Below are positions 56,533-64,000 of a stretch of DNA of 64,000 nucleotides, in pieces. Source of the stretch: CAZEDM01 sp964511075. Its GTDB lineage: Bacteria; Zixibacteria; MSB-5A5; RBG-16-43-9. The notes beneath the pieces were generated by a model. That model had not been told where the DNA came from, searched no databases, and was given only the letters and a program-made list of their open reading frames with translations. The DNA is taken from positions 186,001-250,000 of the forward strand of contig CAZEDM010000003.1 of the NCBI GenBank assembly GCA_964511075.1, in the 5' to 3' direction. The position numbers and the translations under genes were made by a program. Each line of letters begins with the position of its first letter. The stretch's first letter is position 1.

Positions 56533-58431
56533 TTAGAAGGCATAAAGAATGGCTAAATGAAATCTCCCTCCTGCTGGGTCGTCCTCTCTCAATATCCTCC
56601 TGGCGTAATCCAGCCTGATCGGTCCAACCGGCGTGAAAAACTGTAATCCCAGCCCGCCGGTCAGCCTGAGATCCGACAGGTTAAAATCCTTTGGTCCTGA
56701 CCAGACGTTCCCTGCATCCAGGAACAAGGTGTAGCCGAATTTCCAGAATAACTCTCTTCTTATTTCAGCATTCAGCAGAAGCATAAGTCCCCCTCCGATA
56801 TTTTCGCCCTCGGCGTCTTTTGGTCCCAGGGTATTCTCGGAGTAACCCCTGATAGTATAAGCGCCACCGGCGTAAAACCTGTCGAAAGTCGGTACGTATT
56901 TGTCGTGGTACAGCTTCTGTACATACCCCAACCTCGCCCTGGTGGCCAATAGATTAACCTGGCCAGGCCGACCCAGGGAGTTGTATCTGTTCCAGGTAAG
57001 GATCACTTTGTAAAAATGGTTGTCCCCCTTTAAAAACCCGCCCACAAGTTCGTTATATATTTGAAAGTACGAGCCGGAGGTTGGGACAAAGGGATTGGTG
57101 CGGGTATCCTTTTCCGTGGTGAAGTTTATCTTTCTGCGAATATTAATGCCCTGCTCCTCTTTGAATCCCTCGAGCTTATCCGGCGGAATCCCGTATACCT
57201 TCACCTCTTGATAGCTAAAACTGAGGTAGAACTTGATGACCTTTCTGTATTCTCTGCTGAAATCAAAGTTACCGCCATAGGACTCAATGCGGTAAGGCTG
57301 AATAATGCTTTTCACTCCGGGCTCATAATAGATATCGAAATTGAAAGGCGTTCTGGTTCCCAGGAACCAGGGCTCCACGAATCCCAACTTGAAGCGATTC
57401 GAAAGGTTTTGCCAGTTTTTAAAAATAACGAAACTGCTGAAGCCGGACAGGCTTATCTTTCTTGCAGTTCCTGCCAAGTTCCGGTTACCCCATTCCAGGG
57501 TCATATCCGCAGTGGTCAAATCTGCAACCAGATCCTGTGGCTGGTATTGTCCCAATCCCAATTTGACTCCCACATAGCTGGGTTTTCTTTCCACCACTTT
57601 CAGGACGAAATCCGGATTCTCCGGCTTTTCTTTTATGTTTCTCGCATCCAGGCTCAGGTAGTTGAAAAGCCCGGTAGAGTAAACCCTCTGCTCGCTCTCC
57701 AGGATCTTCTCCCGGCTGTATATATCGTTCTTTCTAATCACCAGCTCCCTGCGGGCTACCTTCTCGTCTGTCAGGGACAGCCCCTCAAAGAAGACCTCTC
57801 CAAACCTTACCAGTTTATCCGGCTTCAGGCTGAAGCTCACCTCAGCCCAGGTACTATCCTGGTTCATATCCACCCGGGTTTTCACCTCGCAATACGGATG
57901 ACCATTATTCGCATATACTGTCTTTAACTGAAAAGCCACCTGCTCCAGTTTGGATAGATTCAACACCTCTCCAGATTTAACCATCTCCAGGGCTTTCTTC
58001 TCCTTGCGGGCTATACTCTCCAGACCGCTGGTCGATTTTATGCTTTTTATTCTGGTTTGAATCCCCTCGTGGATATCGACATATAGACTGGCTTTGTTCT
58101 CCTCATCCACCTGATAATCGATGGCCGTCCTGGCCTGGAGAAAGCCATGGGTGTGGTAGAGGCTATCCAAAGCATAGCGGTCGTTCTCCAATTTCCACCT
58201 GTAAAACCGCTGCTTTTTGAAAAGGTTGTACCATTTGTTTTCCTTAAGCGACATCTCCTTCTTAATCCTCTTATCCGAGTAGAACTGGTTGCCGGAGACC
58301 TCTATCTTCTTAATCGAGGGTCTATCAAAACCTGACTGCGCTGCGCTGGGAATATTCCCTTCAGAAGGATATAGGAGGGCGATCAAGGCAGTGGAATAAA
58401 GGACTATTTTAAAAGAGAAATGATTTCTCAT
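56533..58431 (-). CDS. Omp85-family outer-membrane assembly protein (TamA/BamA-like)
   Basis: The 632-residue protein has a signal peptide, POTRA repeats (IKKIEVSGNQFYSDKRIKKEM; VRFGEVFFEGLSLTDEKVARREL, about three), and a 16-strand barrel. The barrel has the family motif in loop 6 (RFYAGGAYTIRGYSENTLGPKD) and ends LDYARRILREDD...HLAILYAF. Three POTRA domains and overlap with tamB favour TamA over BamA. Its ATG shares one base with the tamB stop (TGATG), so the pair is translationally coupled. Confidence 0.92.
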   Translation of the reverse strand: MRNHFSFKIVLYSTALIALLYPSEGNIPSAAQSGFDRPSIKKIEVSGNQFYSDKRIKKEMSLKENKWYNLFKKQRFYRWKLENDRYALDSLYHTHGFLQARTAIDYQVDEENKASLYVDIHEGIQTRIKSIKSTSGLESIARKEKKALEMVKSGEVLNLSKLEQVAFQLKTVYANNGHPYCEVKTRVDMNQDSTWAEVSFSLKPDKLVRFGEVFFEGLSLTDEKVARRELVIRKNDIYSREKILESEQRVYSTGLFNYLSLDARNIKEKPENPDFVLKVVERKPSYVGVKLGLGQYQPQDLVADLTTADMTLEWGNRNLAGTARKISLSGFSSFVIFKNWQNLSNRFKLGFVEPWFLGTRTPFNFDIYYEPGVKSIIQPYRIESYGGNFDFSREYRKVIKFYLSFSYQEVKVYGIPPDKLEGFKEEQGINIRRKINFTTEKDTRTNPFVPTSGSYFQIYNELVGGFLKGDNHFYKVILTWNRYNSLGRPGQVNLLATRARLGYVQKLYHDKYVPTFDRFYAGGAYTIRGYSENTLGPKDAEGENIGGGLMLLLNAEIRRELFWKFGYTLFLDAGNVWSGPKDFNLSDLRLTGGLGLQFFTPVGPIRLDYARRILREDDPAGGRFHLAILYAF

Positions 58432-61400
58432 CAGTATTCCCAGTAAAGATTTAAACCCAGATGAAAAAGCCCCTGTTTATCTCTGTAGGCTTCCAGATAA
58501 AACTGCTTGCCCAGGCGGTATTCCATCCCGGCTTCCTGTCCGGCAGACTCGGATAACTTGCGGGTATATCTAAAATAGAGCTTGTCAGATAGATATTTAC
58601 CCACAGTCACCTCGGACTCCCACAAACTGAACTTGCCGGGCTCAAGAGGCCTGATCTCAAAAGTCTCCACCCCGATGCTCCGGGTGGCTAAATTCTCCAG
58701 AAGGCGATTGGCATAAGCTTCTCCGAAGCTTCCAGCCAGCCGGTACTGAAAGAGACTGCCTTGGTTTGATCCAGACGAGGAGAAGCTCTGATGAAAAGCT
58801 AAAAGCTCTGCTATCTCCTCTTTGGAATAGGGTGAGCCTGAAGCAGGTTCGATCTCAGGGGCTGAAAGCCTGCCGCTTATAGCCAGCTCTATCTCCTGGT
58901 CTTTTGAGACGGCAGAGTCTTTTGAGGAATAGGCTGTGCCTTTCAAGGAGGTGGAAACCAGAAAATCTAATTTGGGATCGACCTTCTGTATATCATCAAA
59001 TATAAACTCGCCCTTCTCTATATCAAAGGTTATCCCGTATAGAAAGTCTTTCCCCCGGATGGTTTCCAGATTTCCTAAAAGTTTTAAATCCCCCTCCTTT
59101 CTGGATAACTGAATATCACCCTTGAACTCAGCCTGCATATCCTGATTAATTACCCAGAGGTTATTATCACCATCCAGACTAAGCTCAAGGTCCCAGAGGT
59201 TTTCCCTAGGGACAGGTGGTCCAGCCTTTGCCTGAATCAGACTGTTAAAGGGGTCTCTAAAGGCTAAATGGGAGAAGAATACCTCTCCCGAGACCAAAGG
59301 AGGAGCGGAGCCTGAGATCACCAGGTTTAGATCGGTAGTGCCAACCAGGTCGGCATATTCATAGCTCAGGGGTAAATCTTTGGCCCGCAGATACAGATCA
59401 TACTTGAAATTTCTTATATCTCCCAAATTGATGTTGCCATAAAGCGTAACCTCCCCCTCTATCATCTTCCTGGGAAAGAAAAAGTGCCAGATTCTCTTCA
59501 AAAGGTTATCCTGAGAAATTTTCTCAGAGGAGGCATAGCCACTGATCTCTTCCAGAAACAGATTCTCGTTTTCCATCCTCAATTTACCATGTACCTGGGT
59601 AATAGTATTCCTGAAAGGGACGAGTTTCAAGGTGCCCTGAGATAGTTCCACGTCACCCTCAAACAGCGGATGAATTGGAGTCCCGGTTATGGTGACTCCT
59701 CCCTTGAACAGGCCCTGAAGATATTCCACCTCTGGGATAAAGAGGTGAATAAGGCTAAATTTCTTTCCCTCCCCTTTGAACTCTATCTTCTGAGGCTGAT
59801 CCAAAAAGCTTTCACTTAACGGATTAAATGAGAGCTCAAAAGGAACAGACGCTGAAAGGGTATATCCCCCGTCCGCATGCGTAAGGGAGACTTTATCCAG
59901 GAAAAGCTTTTTCTCCTTATACGACAGGCTACCGCTTAAAAGACCCAACTCCACGTTCTCATAATTGACATCTCTGATCTCGGCATAAAGGTCTAATTGT
60001 GGGGATTTGAAATCTCCCCTGAGGTCCAGGCTTCCATCTAAACTTCCATCGATCCTTCTGTCAGGGAAAAGAAACCTCAGCCACGGCAGGAGACGTATCC
60101 CCTTGAAATTCAGTCTCAAATCCATATTCTCCTCATAATCTACCCTGCCCAGCAAAGAGAAATTCCCACCGTCTACCTTGAAACTGTTCTGGGTGAACCT
60201 GACCTCCCCTTCATCCATCTCTATCCTGACCGGCATCACGGCTTCTATTCTGTTCCCTCGGTAATTCAGATTCACTTCCTCCAGGGTTAAATTCTGAGGT
60301 AATTTGGAAATATCTAAATTGCCATAGGTGCTTAAGGAAAGCGAGCTATGGGATAACCTGGTAGTATCGATAAATACGGAGTCGCCCTCCAATAGGATGC
60401 GGGAGGAAAGCGAATCATAGGGAATACCCCAGGCACTTCCATCTAAGAGTAATAATTTTACCACCCCTCCTCTCTTACTGATGAATCTCTCTATCTTAAC
60501 CTCGGATTTGAGAGCAGAACTGAAAAGACTGTATCCCCAGATGGAATCTGATTCAAAGTTGCCTTCCAGCGAAAAATCTATGGTAGGCCCATAAGCGTTG
60601 AAGTCGAATACTCCTCTTCCGCTTAGCTCCTTTACAAAGGTCTGACCCCTGAAGTCACTTAAATCCCTAAAGACAGCTTTACCTCTAAGGTTAAGCGAAT
60701 CTGAGAAACCTATCTGTCCTCCTCCGGTTATTTCCGTATTTTTATACCAGAACCTGAAGCCCTGATCCAGCTTAACCTTATCTATGAAGACCGAAAGATT
60801 CCCCCTGGCTCTGGAAAAACTATAATAATCAAATTTCCCTCCCTCTAAATCGAGGTAAAAATCCAACTCAAGCTCTTTTTCCTTAAAGCCTCTCCCCTTC
60901 ATATCTATATTCCCGGAGAGATCACTTTGAAGCTGGACAAAAGCTACATCGGCTATGTTCAGGTTATTGATTCTGCCCGTCAGAAAATAACTTTCAGGCT
61001 TGTCTTTCAAATCCAGCCAGCCTCTAAGCTGAACCGGAGAATCAAAGGCTTTTCCTCTCAGGGAGTAGAAGGTGAATCTCCCCTTCTCGTAAAGAAAATC
61101 AGCTCTGAGCGCGCTTAGTTTCCTGTCAAACAGGTCGCCATTTAAGACCAAGTCTCCCTTTATGCTTTTCAGATCCCCCTCTATAGCTCCCTCCAAAGTT
61201 AGTTTACCTTCCAGGTCTACGCCTGTTGATTTTTTCAGATCGGACAGTAAAAACGGTGCCCCCTTTAATTCCACCGAGAATGAAAACGGTTTCAAAACAA
61301 AATTTCCTTTGCTTAGATCCAATCTGGAATCAGCAGTCTGGAGCCTGAGCTTTTTAAGGTAAAGGGTATCCGATTTTAGTCTGGCTTCCCCGCTGATTTT

Positions 61401-62006
61401 TCTTAGCCAGAGGGTATCCCCTGTGCTAAAATATAAATTGCCATTTAACAGGTTGAGATTCAGTCCCTCTTTATCTTTTCTCAGCGAGAGGTTCAAATTC
61501 AAGTCCTCCAGGTGAAAACTTCCCTCCGGGGTCAACCAATCCAGGCTGCCATCCTTCAGCAGCAAAAAGGAGACTGAGAAATCGGACTCTCCCTCCTGAG
61601 CCAATTTCCTCTTCTTCAAAAAGGGGATTAGTAGCTCTCCATCTGCTGTCTGTTTCAACTGAATCTTAGGCTGGTACAGCTCCACCTGACTGAAATTCCA
61701 TTTTCTCTTTAAGAGATCCATCAGGCTAAAGTCCAGCTCCAGTCTTTTGAGTTCCAAGGGAGTGTATTCCAAACCCTTCCGGGTATAATCTATCCGCAGA
61801 TCTTCTACCACCACCTCCCCCCAGATGAAGACCCTCAGCTTGCCAATCCTCACCTGAATGGGGGTGTCTTTGTCAGCTAAGGCAGATATGTAGCGGGAGA
61901 CCTGAGTCTCCACAAAATTAGTCTGGGTGACCAAAAGGTAAAGCGCCAAAAGCAGAAATAAGATCGTCCCCAAGAAAATAAGTGGAATTTTATATCTTTT
62001 TTTCAT
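58431..62006 (-). CDS. tamB: Translocation and assembly module protein TamB
   Basis: The 1191-residue protein has an N-terminal membrane anchor (IPLIFLGTILFLLLALYLLV) and AsmA-like repeats in its body (many Gly-Lys-Leu strands; LSGRGVFDFNAYGPTIDFSLEG). The C-terminal TamB DUF490 domain includes PHWxx-like QEIELAISGRLSAPEIEPASGSPYSKEEI and ends HLGLNLYWEY. It forms a periplasm-spanning beta-taco groove for lipid transport to the outer membrane. It is the first gene of the tamB-omp85 operon, with a good promoter. Confidence 0.92.
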   Translation of the reverse strand: MKKRYKIPLIFLGTILFLLLALYLLVTQTNFVETQVSRYISALADKDTPIQVRIGKLRVFIWGEVVVEDLRIDYTRKGLEYTPLELKRLELDFSLMDLLKRKWNFSQVELYQPKIQLKQTADGELLIPFLKKRKLAQEGESDFSVSFLLLKDGSLDWLTPEGSFHLEDLNLNLSLRKDKEGLNLNLLNGNLYFSTGDTLWLRKISGEARLKSDTLYLKKLRLQTADSRLDLSKGNFVLKPFSFSVELKGAPFLLSDLKKSTGVDLEGKLTLEGAIEGDLKSIKGDLVLNGDLFDRKLSALRADFLYEKGRFTFYSLRGKAFDSPVQLRGWLDLKDKPESYFLTGRINNLNIADVAFVQLQSDLSGNIDMKGRGFKEKELELDFYLDLEGGKFDYYSFSRARGNLSVFIDKVKLDQGFRFWYKNTEITGGGQIGFSDSLNLRGKAVFRDLSDFRGQTFVKELSGRGVFDFNAYGPTIDFSLEGNFESDSIWGYSLFSSALKSEVKIERFISKRGGVVKLLLLDGSAWGIPYDSLSSRILLEGDSVFIDTTRLSHSSLSLSTYGNLDISKLPQNLTLEEVNLNYRGNRIEAVMPVRIEMDEGEVRFTQNSFKVDGGNFSLLGRVDYEENMDLRLNFKGIRLLPWLRFLFPDRRIDGSLDGSLDLRGDFKSPQLDLYAEIRDVNYENVELGLLSGSLSYKEKKLFLDKVSLTHADGGYTLSASVPFELSFNPLSESFLDQPQKIEFKGEGKKFSLIHLFIPEVEYLQGLFKGGVTITGTPIHPLFEGDVELSQGTLKLVPFRNTITQVHGKLRMENENLFLEEISGYASSEKISQDNLLKRIWHFFFPRKMIEGEVTLYGNINLGDIRNFKYDLYLRAKDLPLSYEYADLVGTTDLNLVISGSAPPLVSGEVFFSHLAFRDPFNSLIQAKAGPPVPRENLWDLELSLDGDNNLWVINQDMQAEFKGDIQLSRKEGDLKLLGNLETIRGKDFLYGITFDIEKGEFIFDDIQKVDPKLDFLVSTSLKGTAYSSKDSAVSKDQEIELAISGRLSAPEIEPASGSPYSKEEIAELLAFHQSFSSSGSNQGSLFQYRLAGSFGEAYANRLLENLATRSIGVETFEIRPLEPGKFSLWESEVTVGKYLSDKLYFRYTRKLSESAGQEAGMEYRLGKQFYLEAYRDKQGLFHLGLNLYWEY

Positions 62007-62348
62007 CTCTATCCAATAAATTCAGTTTATTATAATATTAGAGAAAAACCGAATCAAGGATAAAATAAGTTCCGCTGCCTTCTGCTCCTTATAATTTCCC
62101 TTATAAACAAGAGACTTCCTTTTTGCCTGGAGAAAAAGAGTTGGACTTTCCAAATTATTAGACGAAAGATCCGGACAGAAGATTAAATAAAAGCTGGTTT
62201 GAAGAAAAACTTTTAGAGCCGCTCCAGGCAACCCGCAACCTCAAATAATGTGCAAAAATAAGACAGCCTAAAAAATCAACTTTTGAGCCCCCAAGCCGAT
62301 AGAAAAAATGTCTTCGGAACATTTAAAAAGTTCAAAGGACACTACAGC
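62007..62348. other. Divergent intergenic region with tamB promoter
   Basis: Between tamB (left) and the HD-GYP gene (right). On the minus strand TTGATT (62052-62057), a 17-base spacer and TATAAT (62029-62034) make a good promoter 23 bases before the tamB start. No promoter is clear for the HD-GYP gene. Confidence 0.6.
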
Positions 62349-63872
62349 ATGCCGCCTAAATCCAATATCCTGGTAATCGACGATGAGATCTACATCTGTA
62401 ACATAATTCAGGAGATGCTCTCTCAGGAAAATCACGAGGTTCTTACTACCCAGAATCCGGACGAGGCTCTGCGGATACTTAAAAGCCGGCCTGTTGACCT
62501 GGTCCTCACCGATCTTATCATGGGAGAAAAATCCGGAGTGGATATCCTCAGGCATTCTCTGGAGATCTATCCGGATTTGGTGGTGATCCTAATGACCGGA
62601 CAGCCTACCATAGAGAATGCGGTTTCAGTTCTAAAAATGGGAGCCTATGATTATCTGGTAAAACCCTTTACCTTTGAAAGCCTGAGAGCCTCGGTACGCA
62701 GGGGGCTGGAGAAGCAAAGCCTCTACCGGGAGAACATCAATCTTAAGGAGACAGTCTCACTTTATAAGATAAGCGAGGCTATGGGCTCAACCATTCACCT
62801 GGAATCTCTGCTGCGGCTTATCCTGGAGACCATATCCATGGAATTCAATGCCTATCTGGCTTCGATTCTTCTCCTGGAAGGAAAGAGCAGAAACCTGGTG
62901 CTCAAAGCCTATTACGGAGTCAGCACCAGCCTGCGGGAGTTGGATTTCTTAAGAGGTGAGGATTCGCTTCCTCAATGGGTTATTCAAAATGGCAAACACA
63001 AAATTCTCGATCTTAAGGATGAGGACCAATCGATTTATGATAATTCCCTCAGAAGATCTTTTATCTCTTATCCCCTTATGGCCAAAGGGAAGGTGATAGG
63101 AGTTCTTAATCTGATCAGAGTGGGAAATCCCGCCTCCTTTTCCCGGGGACAGCTACACTCCCTTTCCATAATTGCCAGCAAAGCCACCTCAGCCATCGAA
63201 AACTCCCTGCTCTACAAGAACCTGGAGCAAACTTACCTGAGCGTGTTAACCGCCTTAGCCAATGCAGTTGAAGCCAGGGATATCTACACCCGGGGTCATA
63301 CTGAAAGAGTCTGGTATATGGCGGAGATAATTGCCCGGGAGATGAGCTGGGACAAGGAAAAGATGTGGGAGGTAAGGGTCGGAGGAATTCTCCACGATAT
63401 AGGTAAAATCGGGGTTCCCGATGCCATTCTGAACAAACCGGGAGAACTGTCACGCGAGGAATTTGAGGTGATGAAAACTCACCCAACCCAGGGAGCTAAG
63501 ATATTAGAGGGGATATCTTTCTTAGCCCCCTCCCTGCCTTATATACTTTATCATCACGAAAGATTTGACGGAGGAGGTTATCCCTTTGGGCTGAAAGGGG
63601 ATAAAATCCCCATCCAGGGCCGACTTTTAGCAGTAGTGGATACCTTTGACGCCATGTGCAGTGATAGACCTTACCGTAAGAAAAGAGATACCCAGGCGGC
63701 TTTAAAAGAGATCCGGGATTGTATGGGAACTCAGTTCGATCCGGATATGGCTCTGATCTTTCTTAAAGCCTGGGAGGATAAGAAGATCGCCCCTGAAAAG
63801 CTAAAAAAAGGGAACTTAAAGACCCATCCGAGTATCGATTTTACTTCCAATCCTGTCCGGAACGGGCTTTAG
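62349..63872 (+). CDS. Response regulator with GAF and HD-GYP domains
   Basis: I start at ATG 62349 (AAAGGA upstream); an upstream TTG at 62283 is unlikely. The 507-residue protein has a receiver domain with D11-D12 and phospho-acceptor D55 in LVLTDLIMG, then LVKPFT. A GAF domain (about 155-300) and a HD-GYP domain follow. The HD-GYP domain has HTERV, GGILHDIGKIGVPDAIL, LPYILYHHERFDGGGYPFGLKGDKIP and RLLAVVDTFDAMCSDRPY. HD-GYP domains degrade cyclic-di-GMP, and the HD and GYP residues are intact. It lies alone; its partner kinase is not in the window. Confidence 0.93.
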   Translation: MPPKSNILVIDDEIYICNIIQEMLSQENHEVLTTQNPDEALRILKSRPVDLVLTDLIMGEKSGVDILRHSLEIYPDLVVILMTGQPTIENAVSVLKMGAYDYLVKPFTFESLRASVRRGLEKQSLYRENINLKETVSLYKISEAMGSTIHLESLLRLILETISMEFNAYLASILLLEGKSRNLVLKAYYGVSTSLRELDFLRGEDSLPQWVIQNGKHKILDLKDEDQSIYDNSLRRSFISYPLMAKGKVIGVLNLIRVGNPASFSRGQLHSLSIIASKATSAIENSLLYKNLEQTYLSVLTALANAVEARDIYTRGHTERVWYMAEIIAREMSWDKEKMWEVRVGGILHDIGKIGVPDAILNKPGELSREEFEVMKTHPTQGAKILEGISFLAPSLPYILYHHERFDGGGYPFGLKGDKIPIQGRLLAVVDTFDAMCSDRPYRKKRDTQAALKEIRDCMGTQFDPDMALIFLKAWEDKKIAPEKLKKGNLKTHPSIDFTSNPVRNGL

Positions 63873-64000
63873 TCACTAAGATGGCCTGGGCTCCTGCCAG
63901 CTATTCACTCCGAGAAACCTGAAGTCAAGACTGCAAGAGCTCCTATGTGATCAGCCAAAATATGTGCAACCCCTTTTCCAAACGAAATTCATATGTCTGA
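63873..64000. other. Window end, no gene seen
   Basis: The 128 bases after the HD-GYP gene carry no supported gene or RNA. Confidence 0.4.

Noticed and set aside
57061..57927. A 288-codon plus-strand reading inside the Omp85 gene
   Set aside because: It is antisense to a gene with clear POTRA and barrel motifs and has no motif of its own.
1..64000. CRISPR array
   Set aside because: No regularly spaced direct repeats were seen. The only short-phase repeats are the 11-bp Pho boxes.

Overview
The window looks like chromosome from an uncultured Gram-negative bacterium. It has an Omp85/TamB pair, a secretin, outer-membrane porin-like barrels and lipoprotein-type signals. Paired EF-like dockerin repeats of the form SDIVYLI-YLF-GGPPP are typical of Zixibacteria and related FCB-group candidate phyla, so I infer that neighbourhood. 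The assignment rests on motif style, not on a marker gene.

Layout. 1-2.2 kb: a truncated membrane-anchored protein, a UPF0173 metallo-hydrolase, tadA, a membrane protein and tRNA-Ser(CGA). 2.4-7.3 kb: small accessory genes, a frameshifted methyltransferase, a chloramphenicol-phosphotransferase-like kinase and a secreted caspase/gingipain-like protein. 7.8-17.0 kb: a full Pho locus, all on the minus strand, reading phoB-phoR, then a three-gene small-protein operon, a porin, and pstS-pstC-pstA-pstB-phoU. Three promoters in this block carry 11-bp-spaced direct repeats that look like Pho boxes. 17.2-23.1 kb: an accessory region of orphan genes, an SPFH lipoprotein, palindromic repeats and a decayed integron-type integrase. 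23.2-27.5 kb: a MacAB-like efflux operon. 27.7-30.9 kb: a fur-OMP-feoA-feoB operon behind a perfect 17-bp Fur-like palindrome. 31.1-37.8 kb: tRNA-Ser(GGA), dockerin proteins, a PDZ/7TM/GAF/SpoIIE phosphatase and a PAP2 phosphatase. 38.0-40.3 kb: an AT-rich two-gene island encoding a membrane protein and a TIR domain fused to a sugar-binding-protein-like sensor. 40.5-51.3 kb: a ten-gene type IV pilus/type II secretion operon with a PilM-PilN fusion. 51.7-56.5 kb: two small membrane proteins, the mnmA-iscU-iscS-iscR sulfur-relay cluster and a C26 glutamine amidotransferase. 56.5-62.0 kb: BamA/TamA-like Omp85 and TamB. 62.3-63.9 kb: a REC-GAF-HD-GYP regulator.

The best candidate for an undescribed system is the TIR + periplasmic-binding-protein fusion (38.9-40.3 kb) with its membrane-anchored neighbour. 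I propose it is a ligand-gated TIR NADase, possibly an anti-phage device; this is inference. Other notable points are a palindromic element inserted in frame into mnmA, a dispersed palindromic repeat that tends to follow accessory genes, a Pho-box-controlled operon of unknown small proteins, and a secreted His/Cys caspase-like protein with a PepSY-like propeptide. All identifications come from reading motifs by eye; no database or structure search was run.
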